A stretch of 64,000 nt of DNA from Adineta ricciae (lineage: Eukaryota; Rotifera; Eurotatoria; Adinetida; Adinetidae). Made by a program: the position numbers and the translations under genes. The notes under the pieces were generated by a model. It saw only the letters and a list, made by a program, of their open reading frames with translations, was not told the DNA's origin and made no database searches. Shown in pieces: positions 15,191 to 27,888 of this stretch; the stretch's first letter is position 1, and the number at the start of each line of letters is the position of its first letter. The stretch lies in the NCBI GenBank assembly GCA_905250025.1, contig CAJNOJ010000009.1, positions 682,001-746,000 of the forward strand, read 5' to 3'.

Positions 15191-15717
15191 TTTTTTGCAA
15201 ATCTATTTTAGTAATAAAATTATGATTCAATTGCCATTAAACTTTTGATATTATCTTGACATAAATGAATTTCTTTATATATTATTTTTCCTTATGTCTA
15301 AGATAAATATGTTTATATATATCAAGTATTCAGATCGTTTACGAGCGTTGAAATGCAGTTCAAGCGAAAGCAAGTAGACTAGAAAGATAATGCTCTAATC
15401 GGAATACAACACTTGAAGGAACGGGCATCAAGAATCTATCATATCTCCTCTCCTCTCTTCTCTTCTTTGCCTTGTTCTCGCGGGAGCAACCACGTCGCTT
15501 TCTAACAGTATTTTCTCGCTTTCCGAACTACACTTTTCTCTCCTCCTTTATTCGTCTCTATTCCTCTCATCTTGTGGAATAAGAGAACGCAGAAAAACTC
15601 CTAACAGTCAAAGCACCGCTATCAACGCACACACGCACATAAGTAGACAAACACACGCACCAACGAGATATTTGAAATTATTTTAAAACAAACTTATGCG
15701 ATACAAGTAACACTACA

Positions 15718-18173
15718 ATGTTGTGCTCATCGATTCTTTTGATAGTGTTTCTTACAGGTAATATATTCTACTATAATCGAGTTCTATCTAATTATCTTTT
15801 CCCATGAATAAATTAAAAAATAATAACATATTTATATGTAAAATAGCAATTCTACTTCTTAATGAACGATGAATGTCATATGCATACATCTGTTGATTTT
15901 TATTAGTTACTTATGCAGCGGAACAAAAGTGTAATCGACAACGTGTTGCAACATGGAATGCGGAACAACGATTAATCTGCGATCTACTTGATAATTATCA
16001 AGTGAAATGGGGACGACCGGTAAAGAATATGACTGAAGACGTCGAAGTTCAATTTGGTTTACAATTGATCCATATCAGTGACCTTGTACGTTGCACTTTT
16101 ATTCGTGTTCTCGAAAATGGATTTCCTCGTTTAGGATGAGAAAAATCAAGTATTGATCACTAATCAATGGCAAATCTATGTATGTGTTTAATCGGATAGG
16201 TTCTATTTCGTATGAAATTTGATTTTCTCCTTGATAGGAATGGCAGGACGAAGCGTTAACATGGTAAGCGTAGGTTTTGATCTTTTTTTTCCTATTTATT
16301 CCATTGTATTTCAGGGATCCGGAATATTATGGTAAATGCAATCGAACGGAAAATAGATGAAAATAAAAACGAGCTTATTCTTTTAGATGATCTTCAAGAT
16401 ATACGTTTACCGATCAAACGTATTTGGCAACCAGATGTCACACTGTATAACTAGTAAGTCTCCTATTAATAACGAAACATCGATTCGAGAAATATCCCAA
16501 AAGACTAGTTTAACTAATCAACCATCTGTAGCTCATATTTGTTGTCGAGAGAAGAAATTTATCTTAAGGATATATTAGCGATTAATTTGCTTAACTCGAT
16601 TCGGAACTGTTTATTCTAAACTTGCTTAACCTCGATCGTATGTATGTTATCTTCTAGCGCCGATACACGACTGGAAGAAAAACGTGAAGTTCTAGCTGTT
16701 GTGTATTACAATGGAACCGTTGTTTGGAAACCAATGTCAATTTTTAAATCAACATGTCAAATTGACATTCGGTAATTGATCTTTTTTCTCTTATTACCGA
16801 CGTCGGGGTAATTCTTTATCATCGATCTCATTAGACGGTTTCCTTACGATCGACAGAATTGCTCAATGAAATTCGGTACATGGACGTATGATAGTTCCAA
16901 AGTGAATCTTAATTTCTATCGTGATATCCATCAATTCGACTTGAGATCGTATGTTAAATCCAACGAATGGACGATTTTAGAAAACTACGCCAAACGTAAT
17001 ACCGAAAAATACGGTAAGCTGAAAATGATCTTGTCGGAAGGAACTAGTTTTTCGTCGATGTTCAGATTGCTGTCCGGAAATTTATGTTGACTTGAAATTC
17101 TATATCATACTTGAACGGCGAGGTGGATTTTATAATTACATTCTTATTTTACCATGCGTACTTCTCTCCTGCTTGACATGCATACTATTTTGGCTACCTG
17201 TAAGTGAATTGATTCGAATGAAGAGCGATGTATCAGGAGTGGTGCATTTTTAGCCGGAAAGTCCGTCGAAGTTGGTCCTTGGTGAGCTGAAAATAAACTC
17301 TTTCATAACAATCTTCTTTTCCTCTGTTGCATTCAAATATAGGAATGAACATATTTACTTCATTTTTCGTCTTGTTACTTCTATTATATAAGAATATGCC
17401 TTCCAATGCTGAACATATTCCACGAATAGGTAAAGACAAAGTCGTTCTCTTCCGGCATTTAATTATTTCCTTTCATTGAAAACGGAAGTCTATGTTATTT
17501 ACTTATCTAGGTGCGTACTACTGTTTAAACATGGGCATGATTGCTACATCGACATTTCTCTGTACAATCGTCGTTCATATCTATTTTCGTGGAAGTGGAC
17601 CGATGCCTGTTATATTACGAAAAGTATTTCGGTTAAAAGCAAAATATTGGAGCAACAGATGAACTTTTGTTTTTGATCTAGGTTTTTCTCGAGTGTTTGG
17701 CACGACTTTTCTGTATGGTACCCCATACGGGTTCGTATCAGCAGCATGCAGTCAATGGTCTCGTTCCCCCTGTGAAAGCCACGTGCGACGGTGATAAATT
17801 CGAGAAATTTGAGTTACTCAAAGAACGCTTCAAAACATTCGGTGAAAAACGTACTATAACAACGAACGATGATTCAAATGATGAAACATTAGAAATGGTT
17901 GACGACGATCATCATCATCAACAACACGCACAGATACTAAATCAACAAATCCAACAGCAAATAACAGCGTCGATTGCATTCATGACTGTCGAGACAGATT
18001 TGAAAGAAATACGTGATTTTCTTCGAACAACACGAAAACGTATGGAAGATAAAGAAGCCAAAGCGAAAACAATTAACGATTGGAAACAAGTCGCACTTGT
18101 GCTTGATCGAACTTTCTTTTTCATCTACTTATCTGCTATAATTATCTCTCTTGCTGCGATGTTCCCTCGATAG
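15718..18173 (+). CDS. Nicotinic acetylcholine-receptor-like alpha subunit with atypical pore
   Basis: Thirteen exons (15718-15757, 15907-16085, 16135-16179, 16238-16263, 16315-16331, 16387-16453, 16658-16771, 16835-17013, 17066-17199, 17254-17281, 17343-17429, 17511-17623, 17682-18173) join in phase to 506 aa. There is a signal peptide and loop A WQPDVTLYN. The Cys-loop (C, 13 residues with FPYD, C) is canonical. Loop B contains GTWTYD, and loop C has YDCCPEIY, the vicinal cysteines that define an alpha subunit. M1-M3, a long His/Gln-rich cytoplasmic loop and M4 follow. The pre-M2 filter, normally S-G-E-K, reads S-P-S-K: Pro at -2', no Glu at -1'. Position 9' is Thr instead of the usual Leu. 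An acetylcholine-binding channel that prefers anions is inferred. The smallest exon has 17 coding bases. Confidence 0.88.
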
Positions 18174-18378
18174 AATAACGTGGCTGTTTGCTTTTTTTCT
18201 CTAGTCATCCCCAAATATGAGGTGATAGTCTTACGAAATGAGAACAAGTGTTCATGTTTATTTATTTGTTCGCTCAATGTACATTGAAATACAAAACATA
18301 AGTAAAAAAAACTCCTATATTGTGACATAGAAAAACAACGGAATCGCACAGGTGATTGTCCGTCTTGCATTCTCAAGT

Positions 18379-19125
18379 TTATCGGTCATTAGGATCAGGT
18401 GAGTAATGGTTATAGCGTTGTTGAATACGTCGACGAACTAGTAATTCAAATGGATTGACTTTCGGTTCAAAATTTTCACGGACGAGAAATTTTGCTCGTT
18501 CGGATCTTTTCTGATCTTCATCATCGTCGTCATCTTCTTCTTCTTGATTGTACTCGGCGTCATCGACAGTCGGCTTCTTACTAATCGACTTGACATATCG
18601 ATGCCCTGTATGAATGGCAAATGCAGATGCAACTAATAACATAATAATACCAATCATAAACGATATCTTTATGAGACTGTGGGGTGCTTCAAATTCTTCT
18701 TCAGGCACATCCCATGGAATGTGTAAGCAACTGTTCGGTGAGCGATAGTAGAAATGCTGAGATTTATCATAGAGTAAATTCACACAGATTTCGTAACGAC
18801 CCGGCGATAAATTATGGAGATCAATCGTATTGTTTTCATTCTGTGTTCGATTCAGTTCTGAGTACTGACCAATTTGTTTCTCAAAGCGTTCTTCCAAATG
18901 AAGAGCATGATCATCCATTAAGTCGAGCGTTCGTAACGTAAAGATATAATACGAAAATTGAAACTGTTCACTTTGGTTGACTTTTAAATGTAGCCATACA
19001 CGAATCGATGATATATTCAATTTCTGTCGACACAGGTAAACGTCATTGGACTTCGAAGGTGTTTTTAATGAACATTTGTGCCCATAAGTCAATGTGAAAT
19101 AGAAGAAATATATAAGAAAAAACAT
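18379..19125 (-). CDS. Single-pass type I membrane protein, unrecognised
   Basis: An uninterrupted 248-codon ORF. A signal peptide (MFFLIYFFYFTLTYG) precedes an ectodomain of about 140 aa with several N-glycosylation sequons and the phrase DLHNLSPGRYEICVNL, reminiscent of the last strands of a fibronectin type III fold. A helix near residues 155-177 (IKISFMIGIIMLLVASAFAI) crosses the membrane. The cytoplasmic tail of about 75 aa is very acidic (EEEDDDDDEDQ) then basic. The 3' end faces the nicotinic receptor 3' end 206 bp away. I do not recognise the family; the FN3-like reading is weak. Confidence 0.65.
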   Translation of the reverse strand: MFFLIYFFYFTLTYGHKCSLKTPSKSNDVYLCRQKLNISSIRVWLHLKVNQSEQFQFSYYIFTLRTLDLMDDHALHLEERFEKQIGQYSELNRTQNENNTIDLHNLSPGRYEICVNLLYDKSQHFYYRSPNSCLHIPWDVPEEEFEAPHSLIKISFMIGIIMLLVASAFAIHTGHRYVKSISKKPTVDDAEYNQEEEDDDDDEDQKRSERAKFLVRENFEPKVNPFELLVRRRIQQRYNHYSPDPNDR

Positions 19126-19385
19126 TCATCAAAGGCTGATTAAATGACAGTATTTAGAAGAAAAAACATATTTTCTTTTCTTTGGCAATTTCAAATCATC
19201 GGCCAATCGTTTGCTTGGAAGTATAATCTATCAAGCATCTAAAAATACATGCTATTATGGATGATTAAAAAAACGGAAAGGACAAAGAAGAAAAGAAAAC
19301 GAAAACTTTATTTTTTTCTTTTCAATCACGGATATATTAACATATGTGTGAATGTTAAGTAAATAAGCTCGAAAACGATAAGGTT

Positions 19386-21977
19386 TCATCTCGGTTCTTG
19401 CGATCGAGGACAGTAATAAGTCACCCGGTCAGGTATGACTCGATTGATTGCGACAGAGTTATTCCCTCGTCTAGGATATCGACAAATGAAGTTGTTCCGT
19501 TTGAAAGATAAGAGAGAATGAAAGCTTACGTTAAACCGATCATTCGTCGTTCTGGATCGATATGTAATTTTGTACGCGCATTGAACGCCATGCATGCACT
19601 ATCTGCTGAAGGAGTTTTGTATGAAAATCTTTCGACTAGAACAAAACAATTAAGATCTTTGAATGCAACCGAAATTCACTTACATTGTGTTCGGTGACTA
19701 TTTTCATTGAATTGGAATTTGACATAGTTGCTGTATTTCTAGAAGAAAAGAATGAGATTATGGTAGATGCGATAAGATCGGTTACATTTGTTTCCTTTGA
19801 CGTTGAAGTTAATCGGATTTCTTGATCGAAATTGGCGAGCTCAGTCAACATTAAGTACCACTGTTAATCGAAGACGTCGAGGTACTGTTTTTTTTCAATA
19901 AAAGAAAACTTTCTCTTACCAACTTTCGAAGGTATTCTTCATTCAATCGGTCTTTCTCGAGAATCCCAGCAAAAAGCATTCGCGAGTTACGCTGAATATA
20001 AAGAACTAATTCATCACGTTCGATTTCATCGTTTTTTTCCGGTACATCACCCCATGATGCATGTCCTTCTTGATGTTCCATCGCATTGTATTCACCATCA
20101 TTCAAATCCGAATAACTAGTTAACGTTCTTTGTCTTGGCCGATGGAAATGCGAAGATAGAACCATCGGCGGCAAACAAATCATATCGTCTTCACAGCAAC
20201 TACTTTCATGACCATCGACAGTTTCAATTGGTTCGAAAACCAGACTGTTGACATTTGTATCCATGAAACGCGATCGATCGTAATCATTCTTCAATGAATT
20301 GTCATAATCATTATCTGACATTGACGAACGAGATCGTTCGAATTTATGTCGTATCTTATCATCATCAGTTCGTGATTCTTGCGATAATAGAGGCGAGAAT
20401 TTGACACTCGATTCGAGTTTAGAATGCTAAACAGAACTAAATGAGACATGAAACAAATGCATAACACAAATGTACTTGTTGTAGTACTGGGAGAGATTTT
20501 CTACCACTGAACTGTGAACCTGCACTTTGAGAAAGCAGTTTTCTACTCGACGACACATGATTTGATTGATCACGATCTAAATCTGTTGCTTCTTCGGATG
20601 AAGTATGTGATTCTTCGGTAATCACCGATTTGGAATAGAGCATTTCGCCAATAGATGAAGAACCATTCATACTATTCGACTGAAAAGTCCACGGAGATGT
20701 TGAGTTATCATTGGAAAATAAAGTGTTTAGGATATTAATCGGTTCTGATGAATGTTGTCGATGGAAGAGCGAAGAGTTATTTGTATTAACAGCGTTCAAC
20801 ATTGGTTGTAAACTTGGTGCTTGCCGAATATGAATTCGAATCAAAGACACGCCATTATTTAGTTTGGTTTCTGAATTCAATGGCACGTGTATTTCATCGG
20901 CCTAATAGAAACATGATATTAGTCTTTCTTTTCAAAGAATCGCCAAACTATTCTCCTTGTCAACACCTTACCGGCAAATTCTGTTCCAAATTAAGAATAA
21001 CTTGTAGTAGAAATGTAGTCTCAGTGTCAAGTGATGAATACAATATTCTATGAATTTCAAAAACGGATCAGATATGAAAATGCATTTATCAGGCTTACTG
21101 TTTGTCATAAGCAAAAAATCCACCATGAACTCCATAGTTTGACTCTAAATGACTCAGGAAATGTTTGATTTGTAGCAAAAATCGTATATCATCCTTAAAG
21201 ACAGATCAGCATTATGATTGAAACAGCATTTGAATTAGTATTACTTGTTTTACAGAAGCATAATCGATACCGGAGAAAAGACTTCGGATGGATCGATTTT
21301 CATTGAATACGTATTCGACAAGAGGAGTGAATGTTCGTTTGAAATAGGCTTGTACTTGATGATTCTCTCGATGTATCTAGAAAAATATCGACGTTTTAGG
21401 AAAAAAAGTTTTCTGTGAGTATCATTTTACAGATTGTATAGAATTCAATGTTCCGTATAATATATTGAACAACTGAATGATATGAGTCAGATGAACATTA
21501 GCTTCATCAAAAGTGAATCGATCTTTCGGCAAAACTAAGAACTACATGAACAGAAAAATAAATTTCAAAAGTATGCTTGACTCGGAAAAGCGTCTTACTG
21601 CTGAGTGTCTTCCAAAATGTTCGCAAATGACAAAAGATCTTTTATATGCGAATTCTTTAGGTAAACAGGCGAACAAATCATGTTTAAAGAATTGTATTAG
21701 TCCAACTATTTCTCCGCAATCCAGAAGTTTCTAAATCAGACAAATGATTAACGAATTCAACTTTCAGTCGAATAAATCTAATTCATGAGCAAAATTACAT
21801 AAAGAGCAGATGATTTTCTTTCGTATAGTTTACTTGTCGTTTGAAATCGTCTTTTGTCGGATAGAAATAAACGATTGAATCGGGAACTAAGTCGTTCTCA
21901 TCAGTTGAATCTTTCATATAATAAAAATCAAATATGAAGAAGTACGAGGTAGTTCTATGTGAACTCATCGTTGACAT
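19386..21977 (-). CDS. HPS4: HPS4-like protein (BLOC-3 Rab32/38 exchange-factor subunit)
   Basis: A multi-exon gene. The N-terminus reads FFIFDFYYMKD..., VPDSIVYFYPTKDDFKRQ, followed by KLLDCGEIVGLIQFFKH, FVICEHFGRHSA, LTHIIQLFNILYGT and YASVKQ in consecutive spliced exons. This order matches the longin domain of the HPS4/CCZ1 family. A long Ser-rich middle without clear domains follows, and the C-terminal exons (NSVAINRVIPDRVTYYCPRS) are short. BLOC-3 acts at lysosome-related organelles as a Rab guanine-nucleotide exchange factor. The Ser/Asp-rich middle favours HPS4 over CCZ1. The start is taken at 21977, and another in-frame Met follows three codons later. Exon ends in the C-terminal third are less certain. 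Confidence 0.62.
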
Positions 21978-22476
21978 CTAAAACACGAACGAACTTTGAT
22001 TTCATACTTTTCGAGGATGAGAACGAAAAAAATAACATAATGTGAAAACATGCCGAGATAACAAACTATTTTCGATGCACATCACGCTGACAATGTCTAA
22101 TCTATCTCACCTGCATACATAGTCAATTTATAGGACAGTTTTACATCTTTTTTTTCAAGGTGAATATTACCATACTTAATCGTCCTGACGGATGTGATTA
22201 TATCGACAACTCTTATACACAATGATTACGTCTGAAATGAAATAAACTGAGCTTGATGATATTGCTTGTTCCCATACAAAAACGAATTTGTTCTCGAAAA
22301 GGTGTATTTCTTGCTGAAGAAAAGACTTACATAAATGTAAAAGAAAATAATAACAATATATACGAACATGCCCACGAACAGAAAAGAGAATCTACATATT
22401 CGATGTAGTGAAAAATACAACTGCAATGAAACGAAATTCATGTAGAAAAACAAAAGAAAATAAATATTGAAAGTCT
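21978..22476. other. Spacer between two minus-strand genes
   Basis: About 500 bp of AT-rich sequence holding the 3' flank of the RAD54L2-like gene and the 5' flank of the HPS4-like gene. A hydrophobic 75-codon minus ORF at 22226-22453 looks like chance translation of T-rich DNA. Confidence 0.45.
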
Positions 22477-25400
22477 TTAAAAAAATGTTAAAGGATTCGT
22501 TGTGAAACTATTGTTGTTTTCACCAGCATCAGTGCTGTTGGTGGTCGAATTGTTGGTGGTATTTTTCATTGATGGAAACATATCGAATGGACTGGAGAAG
22601 AGTGCAGAAAAATCATCGATACCAGAAAAAGCATCATTTTGCCAGGGAGTCGGATTTTCGAGAGTTGATGATGAGGCAGGAATGGGGTTGGAATTTAAAT
22701 CGTCGAGTAAAAGATCAATTTCGTCATTTAAATCACTGAAATCATTCGAAAAGATATTCGACGAAGCAAACGGCGTGGAATCGGATAATAACTCATCTAA
22801 TAAGCTAGTTGTGGAACGAGGTGCAGGCTGTGGTTGAGGCAATTGTGGCAGCGGTGGTGGTGGTGAAGGAGCTTTTGGTGCTGGTTGAGAACTGTTCATA
22901 GACATTGATGGAGACTGGCGAATACTAAAGAATCGACCATCAGGTGTTCGAACATACGAACCCCGAGATGATTTTATTAACTGAATTTTCGCACCAGATG
23001 GAATGTATTCACGTTCAAAACTACTTATTTGCACTTGTAGTGCTACAATGAAAGCATGATTGATTTGGTTGATATGCGGAAATTTGCACTTACGATTTCG
23101 AAGTGTAACGAACTGTACGGACGCACCAGATTGCTTTGGCGGTTCTTGTTTTCTTTCCGGCAAGTGATAGTTGTTGTATTGAGAGTACCGAGATTCGAAG
23201 GATGGTAAAGGTGAGCGATGCAAACGTTGATAGTCTTGCAAAAATCGTGAACTGGTATTAAGATACGATGAGCTGCTAAAAGAAAGAATCAGTACAACGA
23301 AAACATCAATCAATGGTTCTACTTACGCTCGAGAAGCACTGAACCTCGATCGATTTCCATAGATATTCATTTGTTTTTCGTGTTGATAATGTTTCTGTGC
23401 GCGACGCTTTTCTGCAGATGTCAATTGATTTTCTTTTTTATCCAATAGGAGAGATTCGTGTGTAAAAGGAACTTTCGTTATCGATTGTGCATATTGTTTA
23501 GAAATAAATAGCAAAATCGGATCATCGGAAATTTCTTCAACTCTATTGACTAAATCAGGAACGGCTGGTTCTTCTTCAGCGGCGAAATGAAGCAATTTTT
23601 CCACTTCGTTCCGAGTAAACTGATTCTGTGGTTGCAATTCATCGACAACACGGTCCGACATGCCTTGCTTAGCTATTTGTCGATCGTAGATACGCTTCTC
23701 CATGGTAAAATCAGCGATCAAACGATATATGTAACAATGTTTACGTTGCCCATAACGGTAAATCCGACAAATAGCTTGAGCATCAAGACACGGATTCCAC
23801 GACACATCCAAGACAATCACACGATTCGCAGCTGTTAGATTTATACCAAGACAACCCGCTCTAAACACCTAGATTCGCACCTCGTGGTACAGAATTGCTT
23901 TTCTTACCGTGTTGATAACAGAAACAATTGTGCACTGGAGTTGGGAGCATTGAATGCATTGATCAACCGTTCACGTTCAAGACCACTGGTACTTCCATCC
24001 AATCCTATCGAAAATAAGTGGCAGAATGAATTCATCAAAACGAGATATTTTTCATTTACGATAATAACTGATGTTTTTCTCCCAATTTTTATCTGTATTA
24101 GGTATTTGTTGTTGATTCAGAAACTTTTCCAGTTCATTCAGAGTTAGCAAGCTTTGACTGAAAGTACGAAGTAGAGCGTCTTGATTTGGATAAAAAATAA
24201 ACGCTTACCTGAACAGAAGAATTTTATCTCCGAGTCGCACGGAGAAATCGATAATAGTAAGTGCTACTTGAAATTTAATCCCATTGGATAATTGTCCACA
24301 CATATAAGAATTCAAGATCGAATTAGCCTACAATGTCTGTTGAAACGAGAAAATATGAGGAAGAAAGCGAAGAACTCACAAAATCATAATCAAAATCTTT
24401 CCGCTCTGTTAAAGTTTGTAATTCAAACGGACTCATCATCGTAGTCGTCTGTGGTGACGAAATGGGTGATGAACGGTTGATGATATTCAATCGATTATTT
24501 GATCGACTTTTTGTTGTTAACGGTCGATTTGTTGAATTCGAATTCTGTTCGATATCCATATCGAAATCAACATCAGCACCATCTTGACGGTCACGCACAA
24601 ATTTATACAGAACATCAGCATGATTCCAAATCTATTTCCCGTAGAAAAAAGCGTTCTCATCGCGAATTCTCTCTCTCTCTCTTGCTTACTTTACAACAGA
24701 TTGTGAATGCTCTTAAAGGATTTAATGCTTTTTCCGTTGTATTCGATAGAGCACCAACTGCTTCCAGAAACTTCATGTACAATTGCCGTTGGTTAGGTGA
24801 CAATTTCAACAAAATGACATATTCTGTTTTGGGAGGAAGATCAGTCTGTAGAACATCGTGACCCCGCCTGTCGCAAAGGAAAAGAAAACAGTGAGTGTTG
24901 TTTAAAAGAGAGAAATCGACAAGAATACCTTTGAATAAAACCCTCGAGTAAACTGTGCAAAACATGAGCACGTGCACGCATCAGTTGTCTGTCTTCGGCC
25001 GTTGAATCAACACATTGACCATTGAGAATCGGACGTTCGAACATATTGCAAAATTCTTGTTTACTGCCGAGATAGTTTGGACGAATAAAATCAACCATAC
25101 ACCAATATTCTAAGCGTATTTTCGGAGTCTATTGTTTCAATTAGAATTCTGACTTACCAATAAGATTATTTTGTAAAGGATAACCGGTGAGAACAATCCG
25201 ACGTCTAATAAAAGAGAGAAAAGGATCGAAATGACGTTATTCATGTTTTTACTGAGTTCGAATTGATTTTAAAGCAATGGCAACACTGGCCAGATGATTC
25301 TTTATTCGATGACCTTCATCACAAATGACAAGATCAGGATTAATCAATGTATTTGCTACATCTACACAAATAGAAAAGAAATAAACATTCGTATTCATAG

Positions 25401-26875
25401 ATGAGCGATCTCCTTACCTTCCATCGTATCGAAATTTCTCTCCTCTTCTTCGCCATCCTGGAACACAGACGCCGTTGGACTCGGTATGTTCATAGTTTTC
25501 ATTGAATTCGTAGTTTTTATTGATGTACTCATTTGCATAGGTTTCTTCGTCACCAACAAACGAAACATTTCATAACCGATAATCAGTGTTCCACCTGTTT
25601 GAGCCCAATTTTGAACAATTTTAGCACGTTGAACAAATTTCTTCGAAGCTTCATTCAATATATACAATTGATACGGACGAGTGTATCCGACATTCGGATC
25701 ATCTATTGGACACCAACGATTGAACTCGTTTGCCCAATTTTGTATAGTATTTATCGGTACAACAACCAGAATTGATTTTGCTGTTGTGTGACGTAGAAAA
25801 ATATCAATGAAGGTGATTACCTAAGAAGAAAGAAAACGATTCATTAAGCTTGAAGTCGATCTGATGGTTTTTACTTGTAGTGTTTTTCCACAACCCATGG
25901 AATGCGCAAGGATACAGCCGAGACCAGGTGTTGCTTGAAAACGTTGCAAAGACTCAACGATATTGTCGTACATAAAACGTATACCACCGATTTGATGAGG
26001 TTTAAGAACTGGAGAAAGGTGCCGGGTTATATACAAATCAGGATCGTCACTCGGATGATTCACATTCACCAAAATATTTCCTAGAAACACAACTTCAAAT
26101 ATTCAGCAGAACTTTCTAGTTTAGTTTATACCATTTTCATCGGGTATATTCACCCGATCATAGACATGTAAACGTTGCAATTTCTTGGTTACATTGTCAT
26201 TTACATATTCAGTGTCACTGTCAACACATTGAACATCAGAATCATTACCATCATCAGCATTGCTTCTGTTCATATCTGAAGAAGATTTGAACATCACAGA
26301 TTATGACTACGGATATAAGAAACGTATTTACCTGAAGACTTCAGCAAAGTTGAATTGTACGATTGTTCGTTATCGTCAACGTCATCATCATCACCTCCTT
26401 CATCGAGTACAATGCATTCTTGTTGATTAGGCGAATGCTTCACTTGATGAAAGTTGTTGTTTGGTAAATGAGCATGATCTGTATTGATTTCTTCTAATCT
26501 TTTCAATCTATCTTGTTCAGCTTTTAATGCTGATAGTGTATCACCTTGTAGTTTATCATTCGTAAATAAATTTCGAATATTTCTTCGCATATACGCAGGT
26601 GTTTGCTTTGACTTTTTTGTTTCAGTCGAATCTTTTTTATGTTCACGTTTACGTTTTCGTTTTTGATTATCTTCATTGTTATTCGGTAATGATAAATCTT
26701 TTTTTTCCATGCTTTGTGGCTCAGTGAATGATAACACTGGCGACGAAGAAGTAGACGAAAACGAATACGACGACAATGGGGATGATGGGGTTTCATTGAC
26801 ATCGGAAACTCCCATACTCTCATTAGGATTTGGAAACCATTCATCAAGTAGATTTGATAATGAAGAATCAACCAT
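22477..26875 (-). CDS. RAD54L2: RAD54L2/ARIP4-type SNF2 chromatin remodeller
   Basis: A multi-exon gene of roughly 1,200 aa. The N-terminus is acidic/Ser-rich with [18 protein letters not shown]. Next come [19 protein letters not shown] and [20 protein letters not shown], then Walker [11 protein letters not shown], and [21 protein letters not shown] box lies near 25310-25325. The helicase C lobe has [35 protein letters not shown] and [19 protein letters not shown]. The Pro/Ser-rich tail ends in TNPLTFF. These blocks and their order fit ARIP4, an ATP-dependent DNA translocase that modulates nuclear-receptor transcription. Walker A has Cys where relatives usually have Leu (GCGKT), and the lysine and threonine are kept. 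A splice acceptor immediately before the start Met suggests a 5'UTR intron. Confidence 0.85.
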
Positions 26876-27888
26876 CACTAACAGTGAAAAAAAATAAAAA
26901 TCAATCCATCTAAAGAAAAATTTCATTAAAAACTCCTTGCTGTTAAAATTCTATTTGTTCAAAAGTGCGATATTATCCATACGTATTTTTTATTTATTTA
27001 CTACCTTCTAATGGACTTGTACTTCATATATTCTGACGGCTCACTTTGATTGGATACAACGTTTTAGCCAATGATGATACATTTCAAATGCTAGTCGATA
27101 GATGCAAGAAAGAAAACGTGTTTGTTAAAATTGTAGATAAGAGTGTCTACTTTCCATATACGTAGTGTTAATATTAACACTATTGATTTATTAAATGTAT
27201 ATTGAAAATAATTATACGCGACTGAGATCAGATTTCATCATCGTATTAAAATTAATATTTTCACTGTATACGGAATGAGGAAGTGTAAAACAGAACCATG
27301 AGTTAACTAATGTGTTATGACTATGTATACATGGAAGTAACGTTTGACTAAAGTGAGTTTCATATTGTAGCACAAATGGTAATATAAATGATGAATTACT
27401 ACGAATACCTACGGATACGTGGATGGTTAAAGTTAATTTTTCTGCATCGTTGTGTATTAAATCTTACAGTTATTGAACTATTTATGAATACGGAGCAATA
27501 TTCATGAGTTTTCTCCTCCATTTCAACACCGCATAAAATAAGAGTAGCTGAGGGGAGGCACTTAACTTATAAACAATAGAAGTCATGGACTATACTGAGA
27601 ATTTCTATGTATTTGCCAATTGTTATCAGCCTCATTCGTCAGACGGTAAACCTAATGAAATAAACTGATGACAGATGGTAACTTTGTCTTGACTTATGAA
27701 CTATAAAATACTACGGCACCTGTATTCGCACCAGTTGGTAGCTGTGCACGATTTGTGAGTTCAACTATCTATTCTGTTACGATTGGTTATTTTATTCAAG
27801 CCAATACTATGTTACACTTGACAAAATTCATCGCGATTCGATTCAAATGAATAATTCTTCACTATTTGTTGTATTTCTGATATTCTAG
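26876..27888. promoter_or_regulatory. Divergent intergenic region, about 1 kb
   Basis: It lies between the start of the RAD54L2-like gene (-) and the start of a coiled-coil gene (+), so it should hold both promoters. The sequence is AT-rich with no distinct motif, and no ORF looks real. Confidence 0.4.

Larger units (their letters stand above)
13734..15717. other. Intergenic region, about 2 kb
   Basis: It begins with the SEC23 3'UTR (candidate AATAAA at 14168-14173) and ends in a C/T-rich, then CA-rich leader before the nicotinic receptor start. It contains a purine tract and a complementary pyrimidine tract, listed separately. No splice-supported coding exon or tRNA was recognised. Confidence 0.5.

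Noticed and set aside
22226..22453. Hydrophobic 75-codon minus ORF
   Set aside because: T-rich DNA gives Phe/Ile/Leu-rich translation; not conserved-looking and between two genes.
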